Part shown: positions 38,923 to 48,024 of the stretch, piece after piece
How the letters are laid out: each line of letters opens with the position of its first letter
Position numbering within the stretch: the stretch's first letter is position 1
NCBI GenBank assembly: GCA_963676845.2
Contig: CAXXKK010000006.1
Location: forward strand, 124,001 to 188,000
Source of the DNA: G963662675 sp963676845
GTDB taxonomy: Bacteria; Bacteroidota; Bacteroidia; Bacteroidales; Prolixibacteraceae
DNA: 64,000 nt
Direction of reading: 5' to 3'
The notes under the pieces: model-generated
Seen by the model: the letters and a program-made list of their open reading frames with translations, nothing else
What the model was told of the DNA's origin: nothing
Databases searched by the model: none
Made by a program: the position numbers and the translations under genes

Positions 38923-41904
38923 ATGACAAACCTGGATAAAATATCTCTTTTTTCAATCTACAAATATCAGAAGAACGACCGGGATATTTTTGAAGAATTA
39001 ATGCCTAAGCGGGTAAAAGAAGTATTGCTTGTTGCTACTTTGTATGATAGTTATTCGATCGTTCGTGAAGGTTTATTTTCTGAACGTATTTTTGGTGAAT
39101 TCCTTCAATTAAATCTCTATACCTATCCTCGGTTTACCAGTGTGAATTCACGGAAAGAAGCTCTTCGAATGATGAATTTCAGAAATTTTGACTTGGTTAT
39201 TATCATGGTAGGTGTTGATAAAGAAATACCGATAAAAATAGCAAAGTCAGTTAATAAAGTCGATTCTGAAATCCCAATTTTACTTCTTGTAAATAATAAT
39301 GGAGATCTGCCTTATTTTCAAAAAACAGCCCGGGAGTTTGACTCAATAGACCGTGTGTTTGTGTGGAATGGAAACTCCAATATTTTCCTCGCCATGGTAA
39401 AATACATAGAGGATAAAAATAATATTGAAGCGGATACTAAAAATGGTAATGTGAGAGTCGTTTTGTTAGTTGAAGATTCTATTCAATACTATTCACGTTA
39501 TCTTCCTATGTTGTATACCAACATCATGACTCAAACACAAAATCTGATACAAGAAAATTCTGCGGATGACCTTCATATGATATTAAAAATTAGGGGGCGT
39601 CCTAAAGTTATTTTGGTGAGTACATATGAAGAAGCTTTCGAGATAATCAATAATTACAAGGATTATCTCCTGACTGTCATTTCAGATGTAAAGTTTCAGC
39701 GTGATAACATGGACGATGAAGATGCCGGAATTGAATTGCTGAAATACGTTAAGCAAAGTCTTCAGTTTCCGATACCCATTTTATTACAAAGTCATAATCC
39801 ACTAAATAAAGTGAAAGCCAATGAAATAGGAGCTGTTTTTATTGATAAAAATTCAGAAAGCCTGGAGGTGGATATTCACAATTTCATCTATAGCCGCTTA
39901 GGTTTTGGAGACTTCGTTTTTAAAAATATGTCTGGCGAAAAAATAGGAGTTGCCCACAATTTTAATGAGTTTCAGGAAACGCTAAAAACGATTTCAGAAG
40001 AAGCCCTTGAGTTTCATAGCAAAAGAAACTCTTTTTCAACCTGGTTAATGGCACGAGGGGAAATTAATATTGCCGAACGTCTTTTACCTTATAAGTTTGA
40101 GGATTTTAAAAATCCTGAGGAAATCCGTCAATTTTGCCTTGCTGTATTTGAAAACTCACGTGAAGAAAAACTTCGGGGACATATCGTCAATTTTGATCCA
40201 TTTTTATTGGGCAATGAACATTACATCGTTCGCTTAGGAAATGGATCTTTAGGTGGCAAAGGAAGAGGTATATCTTTTATGTGTCACTTTATTGAAAACA
40301 TTGATTTTTCAAAGATCATTTCAGAACTGAATGTACGTGTTCCATCTACTGTTATTATTGGAGCAGCTGAATTTGACCGTTTTTTGGAGCTGAATGAATT
40401 ATATGATGAAGCTTATGAAAATAACAGCTATGAGTATGTGAAAACCGCTTTTCTTGAAGCTGAACTTAGCCCTGAATTAAAAGAACGTTTAAGAGTATAT
40501 GTACAAAAAACCTCAGGGCCAATAGCTGTCAGGTCTTCCGGGTTATTTGAAGATTCGCGGCTACAGCCTTTTTCTGGTGTTTATTCTACATACATTATTC
40601 CCAATAATCATACAGATGAAGATATACGCTATAAACAGCTGGAGACAGCAATAAAGTTAGTTTATGCAAGTATATTCACCGATTCGGCAGTGTCATACTT
40701 CGATGCGGTGAATTATAAAATTGAAGAGGAGAAAATGGCTGTTGTGATTCAGCAACTTGTAGGGCATGAGCGTAATGGTAGATATTATCCATGCATGAGT
40801 GGGGTTGCACAATCGTACAATTATTATCCGGTTTCGCATATGAAACCCAAAGATGGTTACGCTGTCGCTGCTGTAGGTTTGGGAATGTATGTTGTTGGAG
40901 GAGAAAAAGCTTACCGTTTTTGCCCTAAATATCCTACGATTAACCATAGCTCCATTAAAGATCAGGTGCGTGATTCTCAACGGGATTTCTATGCACTGGA
41001 TATGTCAAAAAGTGAAATTGATCTAGCTACAAAAGGTGAAACAGCAGATATTATCAAACTACCAATCAAAGAAGCTGAAAAAGATGGAATTCTAAATCAT
41101 TGTGTGTCGGTTTATAATCCTGAGAATGATGAATTAACACCGGGGCTAAGCTTCAATGGACCAAGAGTGGTTAATTTCGACAATATTTTGAAATACAACT
41201 ATCTGCCATTAGCTGAAACCCTCCAGGTGTTACTGAATTTCTTTAAGCAAGCTATGGGCTCACCCGTTGAAATTGAATATGCAATTGATTTTCAGATTGC
41301 AGAAAATGGATTGCCTACTTTTTATCTTTTACAGATTAAGCCTTTGGTTAGAGTTGAAGACAGAAAGAATATTGAAATCGGTGAGGTTTCTGAAGAACAA
41401 ACATTGATGTATGCCCGAAATGGAATGGGGAATGGACTGGTAAGTGGAATCCGGGATATAATTTATGTGCCGAGTGAAAAGTTTAATAAAATGAAAACCC
41501 CTGAAATAGCCAGGGAAATCAGTCAGTTTAATAAAAAAATGGAAATTGCAGGGAGAGATTACATTCTTGTTGGGCCCGGCAGGTGGGGATCTCGGGATCA
41601 TTTTACGGGTATCCCAGTTGATTGGGCACAAATTTCCAGAGCAAAAATTATTATTGAATTAGGTTTGCCTGATTATCCATTGGAAGGATCATTAGGGTCT
41701 CATTTCTTTCATAATGTAACTTCGATGAACATTGGCTATTTCTCTATTCCACATCAATCGAAAGATTCTCGTGTTAATTTTGAATTGCTCGATAATCAAA
41801 CGATTATGGAAGAATTAAAATATGTTCGCCATATTCAATTTAAAAAAGACCTGGAAATAAGGATGGATGGACGTAGGAGAGAAGCTGTAATTAGTTGTCA
41901 GTGA
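38923..41904 (+). CDS. PEP/pyruvate-binding domain protein with two N-terminal receiver-like domains
   Basis: A 993-residue cytoplasmic protein. Residues about 30-165 (KEVLLVATLYDSYSI; FDLVIIMVGVD; VFVWNG) and about 175-330 (VRVVLLVEDSIQYYS; LLTVISDVKFQ; FPIPILLQSH; AVFIDKNS) look like two response-regulator folds. The second keeps the acidic pair, the phospho-acceptor Asp and the Lys. Residues about 435-810 are the ATP-grasp-like PEP/pyruvate-binding domain of PEP synthase and PPDK: LGNGSLGGKGRGISF, GPIAVRSSGLFEDSRLQPFS, LLQIKPLVR. The swivelling phosphohistidine domain and the TIM-barrel PEP domain are absent, so it cannot by itself be a complete PEP synthase. The C-terminal 180 residues (VGPGRWGSRDHFTGIPVDW) are specific to this group. 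Often annotated as phosphoenolpyruvate synthase; I treat that as unproven. Confidence 0.82.
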   Translation: MTNLDKISLFSIYKYQKNDRDIFEELMPKRVKEVLLVATLYDSYSIVREGLFSERIFGEFLQLNLYTYPRFTSVNSRKEALRMMNFRNFDLVIIMVGVDKEIPIKIAKSVNKVDSEIPILLLVNNNGDLPYFQKTAREFDSIDRVFVWNGNSNIFLAMVKYIEDKNNIEADTKNGNVRVVLLVEDSIQYYSRYLPMLYTNIMTQTQNLIQENSADDLHMILKIRGRPKVILVSTYEEAFEIINNYKDYLLTVISDVKFQRDNMDDEDAGIELLKYVKQSLQFPIPILLQSHNPLNKVKANEIGAVFIDKNSESLEVDIHNFIYSRLGFGDFVFKNMSGEKIGVAHNFNEFQETLKTISEEALEFHSKRNSFSTWLMARGEINIAERLLPYKFEDFKNPEEIRQFCLAVFENSREEKLRGHIVNFDPFLLGNEHYIVRLGNGSLGGKGRGISFMCHFIENIDFSKIISELNVRVPSTVIIGAAEFDRFLELNELYDEAYENNSYEYVKTAFLEAELSPELKERLRVYVQKTSGPIAVRSSGLFEDSRLQPFSGVYSTYIIPNNHTDEDIRYKQLETAIKLVYASIFTDSAVSYFDAVNYKIEEEKMAVVIQQLVGHERNGRYYPCMSGVAQSYNYYPVSHMKPKDGYAVAAVGLGMYVVGGEKAYRFCPKYPTINHSSIKDQVRDSQRDFYALDMSKSEIDLATKGETADIIKLPIKEAEKDGILNHCVSVYNPENDELTPGLSFNGPRVVNFDNILKYNYLPLAETLQVLLNFFKQAMGSPVEIEYAIDFQIAENGLPTFYLLQIKPLVRVEDRKNIEIGEVSEEQTLMYARNGMGNGLVSGIRDIIYVPSEKFNKMKTPEIAREISQFNKKMEIAGRDYILVGPGRWGSRDHFTGIPVDWAQISRAKIIIELGLPDYPLEGSLGSHFFHNVTSMNIGYFSIPHQSKDSRVNFELLDNQTIMEELKYVRHIQFKKDLEIRMDGRRREAVISCQ

Positions 41905-41939
41905 TTCATAATCAGTATTTAGTTTCAGGTTCGTAGTTC

Positions 41940-42129
41940 CTGCACTACTTATATGGCTTACTTTAGGTTTTTGGGGAATCCTGCAAAGCATTTAAGTTGT
42001 GCTGCAGTTTTTTTTTAATTTCTGCACTATGTTTTGCTTTTTCTGCATGCTTTTTTGAATCCCTGCACGGGTTTTTTAAATTTCTGCAGCTTTTATTTGC
42101 ATCCTGCGGCGGTTTTTCAAATTTCTGCA
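41940..42129. repeat. Intergenic array of CTGCA words with 20-21-bp period
   Basis: CTGCA (once CTGCG) starts at 41940, 41981, 42002, 42022, 42043, 42063, 42084, 42104 and 42125: steps of 41, 21, 20, 21, 20, 21, 20, 21, a mean of 20.6 bp. The site expected near 41961 is degenerate. Between words each unit carries a T-run and usually AATT or AAATTT. It lies in the 41905-42496 gap, whose remaining part (42130-42496) shows no gene or obvious signal. Confidence 0.8.
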
Positions 42130-42496
42130 GCGCAGAAAAGTAAAATTTTCACGATGGAAGGGCTAAAAACAAGCAGGGAGTCCTAAAATGATGCAAGGTA
42201 CTGTTATTCGGTCGCTTCACTAATATTTGCGTGGCAGCCTTGAGATATAATTTTCTCTACTATGTATTTACTGTAAAAAGATTTTCAGATATGCATCGGG
42301 CAGATGCACTCATGAACTCATCAAATCCTACCATCATGTAAATATATCCTACAAAAATGTAAGAAAAACAAATCGATTTAAATCGTATCTTTCTGGTAGT
42401 CAATTGTTATATATTTAAGGTACATCAATTGTGAAGCAGTTGGCATAGAAATTTTGGTAATAAAGAATAGGTATTGTTTCACTAAAATTGATAATT

Positions 42497-42904
42497 ATGA
42501 AGATATGTATTCCAATTGTTGGGGGAAAAGCAGGTTTTGTAAATCTTATGGCGGATGATTTTTACAAAGCAAATTTTTACTGTATTTACGATACGGGAAT
42601 GGAGAATAATGAGATTTTCACCAAAGAAGAGTTAGTGACCCGTTTTGGTTTTGATTTTAAACAAGGTGATGAAAAAGACGCTGTAAAAGCCATCATTAGT
42701 CCAAACATCAGGCCAATGGCATTTAAAATTTTGGTTGATAATGATATAAAAGTTTTTAGGCCATTGGGTAACATGGTCGATGAAAACATTCGGTTGTTTA
42801 TAAAACACGAACTTGATGAGCATGATGTATATAGTGTTGAAAGATCAAGTGGCTGTGGGTCCGGATCATGTAGTAGTTGTTCATCAACAAGTTGTAGTGC
42901 GTAA
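42497..42904 (+). CDS. NifX/NifB-type dinitrogenase iron-molybdenum cofactor domain protein with Cys-rich tail
   Basis: A small 135-residue protein of the NifX/NafY-like fold (PF02579 type by recollection), which binds iron-sulfur clusters in its nitrogen-fixation relatives. Seen: MKICIPIVGGKAGFVNLMAD at the start, ISPNIRPMAFKILVDNDIKV in the middle. The last 17 residues are unusual: CGSGSCSSCSSTSC, five Cys in a Ser/Gly tail that could hold a metal or cluster. No nif genes are nearby, so a role in nitrogen fixation is unlikely. I start at ATG 42497; an in-frame TTG at 42488 is less likely. The next gene starts 29 nt downstream, probably the same operon. Confidence 0.75.
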   Translation: MKICIPIVGGKAGFVNLMADDFYKANFYCIYDTGMENNEIFTKEELVTRFGFDFKQGDEKDAVKAIISPNIRPMAFKILVDNDIKVFRPLGNMVDENIRLFIKHELDEHDVYSVERSSGCGSGSCSSCSSTSCSA

Positions 42905-42933
42905 TTTAATTTTAACCTTAAAAATAAAAGATA

Positions 42934-43248
42934 ATGACTATATCGGTTAGACCTCTTTCTGAGGTTAAAATGTTATTGGAAGAGTTAGGCACAGATGTAT
43001 CGTTTGCCTATGATGATTTAGTTTTTATTGAACATTCAGCTTTTCTAATTCAGTTTGATGATGTGACGCCAAGTAACTTAAAAATATTCTTTAACAAGGA
43101 TTTAGCGGAATCAGATGTATTAAAAATAGAAAGTAAATTGATTGAATGTGGAACAAAGCGAAAGTTCACTATAATCAACTCCGGAAAATTTGAGCTTACC
43201 CCAAAAGAAGATACTGAAGAAATTGATATTGCCTTCTATCCAAAATAA
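42934..43248 (+). CDS. Hypothetical protein in tandem with the NifX-like gene
   Basis: I do not recognise this 104-residue protein. It is acidic and soluble, with no signal peptide or TM segment. The predicted mix is strand-helix (VRPLSEVKMLLEELG; LVFIEHSAFLIQFDDVT; LKIFFNKDLAESDVLKIESK; KRKFTIINSGKFELTPKEDT), with one Cys. It starts 29 nt after the Cys-tailed NifX-like gene, same strand, and is followed by a 137-nt gap before the pyridoxal kinase gene. The tight pairing suggests they work together. Real coding status is supported by length, codon pattern and the tidy gap. Confidence 0.7.
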   Translation: MTISVRPLSEVKMLLEELGTDVSFAYDDLVFIEHSAFLIQFDDVTPSNLKIFFNKDLAESDVLKIESKLIECGTKRKFTIINSGKFELTPKEDTEEIDIAFYPK

Positions 43249-43385
43249 CAGATATCAGAACCAGGAATCAGTAGTTTTAATATTTCCTTAAATTGATTTG
43301 ACCATTTTCCTTCTTTGTTTCTTGGTTCTGATATTCATAGTTCTTTTTCAATTATTCTTTTGTAGTTTTAAAAGAAAAAGAATTT

Positions 43386-44258
43386 ATGAAGAAACACATT
43401 CAACGTGTTGCTGCTATACATGACTTAAGCGGATTTGGGAAAGCATCACTTACTGTTATTATTCCTGTATTGTCTTCAATGGGGGTGCAGGTATGTCCAT
43501 TGCCTACGGCTGTGCTCTCTTCGCACAGTGCTTATCCCGGATTCCATTCCAAAGATTTGACAGATGAACTTCCTCAAATGATTGACCATTGGAAGAAACT
43601 AAATCTCCAGTTTGATGCAATTTATTCAGGATACCTGGCTGCTGTTGGGCAAATCGACATGGTGAAAAATTTCATCCAGGATTTTCAGGCCGATGACCAG
43701 CTTGTCGTTGTGGATCCCGTGTTAGGGGATAATGGGAAGTTGTACACAGCTTTTAAGCCGGATATGATTGATAAAATGCGGGAGCTTGTGCAATATGCCG
43801 AAGTAATTACCCCAAACCTCACCGAGGCTGCTTTTCTTTTAGGTGAAGATTACACAAAAGATATTGACATTCAGGAATTAAAGGAATGGGCTGTCCGGCT
43901 TTCAGAAATGGGCCCCAGTCAGGTAATAATTACCAGCGTGCCCGATCTGCATAAAGCAAACAATACTTCTGTTATAGCGTTAAATGCATTAGATAATCGT
44001 TATTGGCGTGTGGGGTGTGACTACTTTCCAGCCAATTACCCGGGAACAGGTGACGCCTTTGCCAGTGTGATGGTCGGATCTTTGTTGCAGGGAGATAGCC
44101 TGCCAATAGCTCTTGATCGTGCAGTTCGCTTTATTTCATTAGGTGTTCGGGCAACATTCGGACATGATCATAGTCCGGCTGAAGGTATTTTAATTGAAAA
44201 AGTTTTGCCTTCGCTGAATGCTCCTGTTCAAATAAGTAGTTATCAGATTTTGGATTGA
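43386..44258 (+). CDS. Pyridoxal/pyridoxamine kinase (PdxK/PdxY-like)
   Basis: Ribokinase-fold enzyme of 290 residues that phosphorylates B6 vitamers in salvage of pyridoxal phosphate. Seen: AAIHDLSGFGKASLTVIIPV at the N-terminus, IYSGYLAAVGQIDMV, VVVDPVLGDNGKLYTAF, VITPNLTEAAFLLGE, and the anion-hole and catalytic motif YPGTGDAFASVMVGS. These are the standard motifs of the pyridoxine/pyridoxal/pyridoxamine kinase family, and the length fits. The gene is followed after 7 nt by a HAD phosphatase, so the two likely share a transcript. Which vitamer is preferred cannot be told. Confidence 0.88.
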   Translation: MKKHIQRVAAIHDLSGFGKASLTVIIPVLSSMGVQVCPLPTAVLSSHSAYPGFHSKDLTDELPQMIDHWKKLNLQFDAIYSGYLAAVGQIDMVKNFIQDFQADDQLVVVDPVLGDNGKLYTAFKPDMIDKMRELVQYAEVITPNLTEAAFLLGEDYTKDIDIQELKEWAVRLSEMGPSQVIITSVPDLHKANNTSVIALNALDNRYWRVGCDYFPANYPGTGDAFASVMVGSLLQGDSLPIALDRAVRFISLGVRATFGHDHSPAEGILIEKVLPSLNAPVQISSYQILD

Positions 44259-44265
44259 AAAACGT

Positions 44266-45099
44266 ATGAAAGAGAAGATTGAGTTGGTGGCAACAGATTT
44301 GGATGGAACTCTACTAAGAAACGATAAATCCATATCTTCTGAAGATCTTGAAATGCTCAAGCATTTAGGAGAACAGAAAATCGTGAGAGTTCTGGCTACG
44401 GGAAGAAATTTCAGGAAAGTTCGGGAAGTTATTCATGAAAATGTTCCGGTCGATTATGTCGCATTTTCTTCGGGAGCAGGTATATACGACTTTCAAAACA
44501 GAGAACTTATTTATTACCAAAATATTGAAAATAATAATGCCAATGTAATTATTCGGCATTTATTGCAGCACGACCTTAATTTCTACCTTTTCCGTGCTAT
44601 CCCAGAAAATCATAAGTGTTGGTATCATAAAGGAAATAAGAAATGTGAAGAGTTTGAACGGTATTTCATCATACATCGTGATTATACAGAACTCTTACCG
44701 GAAACAGGAAAAATTGAAATTGATGCATGCCAGTTTTTAATCATCTTTGAAAATGAAACTGAATTTAAAGAATTTGAGCTTGAACTGAAAAAAGAGATAC
44801 GTGATATTAAAATTGTTCGGGCAAGCTCACCATTGGATACCGGTTATGTTTGGATGGAAATCTTTCATAGCTCAGTTTCAAAAGGAAATGCCGTTAAATA
44901 TATCTGTGATCAAAAAAATATAAAAGTTGAAAATACTCTAAGTATCGGAAATGATTATAATGACACCGATTTGCTTGATTTAACTCCTTTCTCTTACCTA
45001 ACAGGCAATGGTCCCTTAGATTTAAAATTGAAATACCGTGAAGCTCCGTCAAATGAAAACAATGCTTTCAGTGTTTCGATAAAAAATCATTTATTATAA
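44266..45099 (+). CDS. Cof-type HAD hydrolase
   Basis: Haloacid dehalogenase-superfamily phosphatase of the Cof (IIB cap) subfamily, 277 residues. Motif I VATDLDGTLL with nucleophile Asp; motif II VLATGRN; motif III Lys in SSVSKGNAV; motif IV SIGNDYNDTDLL. Such enzymes dephosphorylate sugar phosphates or cofactors, including pyridoxal phosphate in some members. Its place 7 nt after a pyridoxal kinase gene makes a B6-related role thinkable but not shown. The cap domain spans about residues 85-190. The next gene (M16 peptidase) starts 32 nt on. Confidence 0.88.
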   Translation: MKEKIELVATDLDGTLLRNDKSISSEDLEMLKHLGEQKIVRVLATGRNFRKVREVIHENVPVDYVAFSSGAGIYDFQNRELIYYQNIENNNANVIIRHLLQHDLNFYLFRAIPENHKCWYHKGNKKCEEFERYFIIHRDYTELLPETGKIEIDACQFLIIFENETEFKEFELELKKEIRDIKIVRASSPLDTGYVWMEIFHSSVSKGNAVKYICDQKNIKVENTLSIGNDYNDTDLLDLTPFSYLTGNGPLDLKLKYREAPSNENNAFSVSIKNHLL

Positions 45100-45131
45100 A
45101 TTTGATATTGAAAACATAACATAGCTATTAC

Positions 45132-47936
45132 ATGAAAAAATTAATCAATCTCTTGTTCATTCTTTTTGTCGTATCTGTTAGTGCACAGGAAAGTATAAAC
45201 CTTGATGATTTAATTCCTGAAGACCCAAAAGTAAATAAAGGCGTTCTTGAAAATGGGATGACTTATTATGTGAGATCGAATAGTAAGCCTGAAAACAGAA
45301 CGATGCTCTATCTTGTTGTTCGTGCCGGATCGGTAGATGAAGATGACGACCAAAAAGGTCTGGCTCATTTTGCTGAGCATATGGCATTCAATGGAACTAC
45401 AAATTTTCCTAAAAATGAATTGGTAAGTTACCTCGAATCTATAGGAATGGAGTTTGGGCCGGAGGTAAATGCATATACGAGCTTTGACGAAACGGTTTAC
45501 ATGATCCAAGTTCCTCTTGACCAGGACGAGTATGTTGAAAAAGGTTTGCAGGTTATGTATGACTGGGCTTGCCAGATAACAGATTCGGATGAAGAAATAG
45601 AAAAGGAGAGAGGTGTTATTCATGAGGAATGGAGAATGGGACGAGGTGCTGATGAACGGATGATGCAGGAATGGCTTCCTGTATTTTTACACGGTAGTAA
45701 ATATGCAGAACGTCTTCCTATTGGAGACATTAATATAGTTGATAATGCTCCACCTGAAGCTTTAAGACGTTTTCGCAATGATTGGTATCGTCCGGATTTG
45801 CAAGCAATAATTGCTGTTGGCGATTTTGATCAGGAAGAAATGACCCAACGGATTATTGAAAAGTTCTCTCAGATTCCTAAAGCTGAGAATCCCCGAGAAA
45901 AAGTGTATTATGATATTCCTGAACATGATGAAACTTTGGTGTCGGTATCAACCGATAAAGAAGCTGTTTATCCAATCATCAATATTTATTATAAACATCC
46001 TTTGAAAATCACAAAGACAATTGGTGATTACAGAGAAGGGATGTTGCACAATCTTTTCAATGTATTAATTAATCTTCGGTTAAGCGAATTAACTCAATCT
46101 GAGAATCCACCATTTATTGCCGCAGGAGCAGGATATTCTGCATTGTACGGTCCATCAAGTGTATATTATTCTACAGCATATTGTCAAAATGGACAAGTTG
46201 AGAAGGGGCTTGAGGCGTTAATAAAAACTAATGAGCGTGTTAAAAGATATGGTTTTACAGAAACAGAGTTGGTGAGGGCAAAACTTTCATTGATGTCTTC
46301 GGTGGGAATGGCATACAATGAGCGGGATAAGCAGGAGTCAAGTTCTTATGCTGATGAATATACTCGCAACTTTTTAGTTACAAAGGAAGCATTTCCTGGT
46401 ATTGAAAATGAATATAAATATTATCAAACTTTTCTTTCAGACATTACAATTGATGAGCTAAACGCACTTGCAACTAAGTGGATAACCGACAAAAACAGGG
46501 TTGTTATTTTAACTGCACCTGAAATTGATGGTGTTTCAGTTCCTTCAGAGGATGAGCTTTTAGCTGTTTTTAAGAATGTTGAAAACCAGGAGATAGATGC
46601 CTATGAAGATGTTGTGCTGGATGAGCAGCTAGTCGATGATGCTGAGATAAATTCGGGAGCAATTACTTCTGAAAGATACATTGAAGAAGTTGATGCTTAT
46701 GAGTGGACGCTTTCGAACGGTGCTACAGTTGTTGTTAAACCCACCGATTTCCAGGATGATGAGATTTTATTTACGTCATATAGCCTTGGTGGTAATTCTT
46801 TATACGGGCAAGAGATGGATGTGTCGGCTGATTTTGCTGCTACAATTGTAGGCATGAGTGGGATCGCCAATTTTGACAATGTAACTTTAAACAAGTTACT
46901 TTCCGGAAAGACATTCTCAATCTCACCATTTATAAATGATTTAACTGAAGGTTTTTCAGGAAGTTCATCTGTAAAAGATGTTGAAAGTATGCTACAGATG
47001 TTGTATCTGTATTTTACCGATCTTCGGGTTGATCAGCAAGCTTTTTCATCGTACATGCAGCGTTATAACGCATTGTTGGAAAACCTGGATGCTTCGCCAG
47101 AAGAGGCATATAGTGATACATTGTCGGTTGTGTCTGTAAATTATCATCCCCGAAAAAGACCCTTAACTCAAGAAGTGTTAAAAGAAGCTGATTTTGATGC
47201 AATTAATAAAATTGCTCACGAACGTTTCTCAAATGCCTCTGATTATAAATTCTTTTTTGTCGGTAATATTAACATGGACACCTTTAAATCAATGATAGAA
47301 AAATATATCGGTTCTATTCCATCTGTAAATAATCAGGAAATGTGGAAAGATCTGGGGATTGAAGAACCGGAAGGTGTAGTGTCTAAAAAAGTATATAAAG
47401 GACAAGAAGCTAAAAGTATCAATTACACTATTTTCCATGGAGACTTTGATTATACAAGTAAAAATATAATTGAACTGGATGCAGTAAGCAAGATTCTGGA
47501 TACTCGTTTATTGGAAGTCATCCGTGAAGAAATGAGCAGTGTGTATTCAATTGGGGCAAGTCCTTCTGTAAGTAAGTATCCTGATTCGGAGTACAGTATT
47601 TCGATTTCTTATGGAACAGATCCGGATAAAGTGGATGAACTGAATGAAGCTATTTTTGCAGAAATCAGGAATATTGCAGAGAATGGTATAAGCGAGGAAG
47701 ATTTGCAAAAAGCAAAAGAAAAATTGTATCGTGAACGAGAAACCAATTTAAAGGAGAATAGCTATTGGTTAAGTAAATTACGTAGTACATACATGAATAA
47801 GAATGGTGATTTTAGCGATTTTTCGGATTATAATGACATAGTTTCCGGTCTTACAATAAGTGATATACAAGATGCAGTAGGAATGTATTTTAATTTTGAT
47901 AATTACTATAGTGTAACCTTAATGCCGGAGAAATAA
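45132..47936 (+). CDS. M16 family metallopeptidase (insulinase/pitrilysin-like)
   Basis: Secreted zinc peptidase of 934 residues with two M16 halves. Signal MKKLINLLFILFVVSVSAQ. The inverted zinc motif HFAEH is at about residue 79-83 (AHFAEHMAFNGTTNFP), and the distal Glu ligand lies in EEIEKERGVIHEEWRMG. The second, inactive half begins near residue 520 (YEWTLSNGATVVVKPTDFQD) and carries the Arg/Tyr-type C-terminal motif (SMVYSIG-like: EEMSSVYSIGASPSVSKYPD). Periplasmic or extracellular peptide degradation is expected. The length is normal for the Bacteroidota PqqL-like group. A Spy-like protein gene follows after 88 nt. Confidence 0.9.
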   Translation: MKKLINLLFILFVVSVSAQESINLDDLIPEDPKVNKGVLENGMTYYVRSNSKPENRTMLYLVVRAGSVDEDDDQKGLAHFAEHMAFNGTTNFPKNELVSYLESIGMEFGPEVNAYTSFDETVYMIQVPLDQDEYVEKGLQVMYDWACQITDSDEEIEKERGVIHEEWRMGRGADERMMQEWLPVFLHGSKYAERLPIGDINIVDNAPPEALRRFRNDWYRPDLQAIIAVGDFDQEEMTQRIIEKFSQIPKAENPREKVYYDIPEHDETLVSVSTDKEAVYPIINIYYKHPLKITKTIGDYREGMLHNLFNVLINLRLSELTQSENPPFIAAGAGYSALYGPSSVYYSTAYCQNGQVEKGLEALIKTNERVKRYGFTETELVRAKLSLMSSVGMAYNERDKQESSSYADEYTRNFLVTKEAFPGIENEYKYYQTFLSDITIDELNALATKWITDKNRVVILTAPEIDGVSVPSEDELLAVFKNVENQEIDAYEDVVLDEQLVDDAEINSGAITSERYIEEVDAYEWTLSNGATVVVKPTDFQDDEILFTSYSLGGNSLYGQEMDVSADFAATIVGMSGIANFDNVTLNKLLSGKTFSISPFINDLTEGFSGSSSVKDVESMLQMLYLYFTDLRVDQQAFSSYMQRYNALLENLDASPEEAYSDTLSVVSVNYHPRKRPLTQEVLKEADFDAINKIAHERFSNASDYKFFFVGNINMDTFKSMIEKYIGSIPSVNNQEMWKDLGIEEPEGVVSKKVYKGQEAKSINYTIFHGDFDYTSKNIIELDAVSKILDTRLLEVIREEMSSVYSIGASPSVSKYPDSEYSISISYGTDPDKVDELNEAIFAEIRNIAENGISEEDLQKAKEKLYRERETNLKENSYWLSKLRSTYMNKNGDFSDFSDYNDIVSGLTISDIQDAVGMYFNFDNYYSVTLMPEK

Positions 47937-48024
47937 AAATTGACAGAATTTTTAATTCCGATTTTAAACCTTCTTTTGGACCAATAGTCAAAAGTGTCGG
48001 TTATTCTAATAAAATTATTTAATC

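Noticed and set aside
38923..41904. Complete phosphoenolpyruvate synthase (ppsA)
   Set aside because: No phosphohistidine motif and no PEP-utilising C-terminal barrel can be found in the 993 residues.
42497..42904. Part of a nitrogen-fixation cluster
   Set aside because: No nifHDK or nifB nearby; NifX-like domains occur alone in many anaerobes.
45210..45623. 137-codon minus-strand ORF inside the M16 peptidase
   Set aside because: Antisense shadow of the zinc-binding region.
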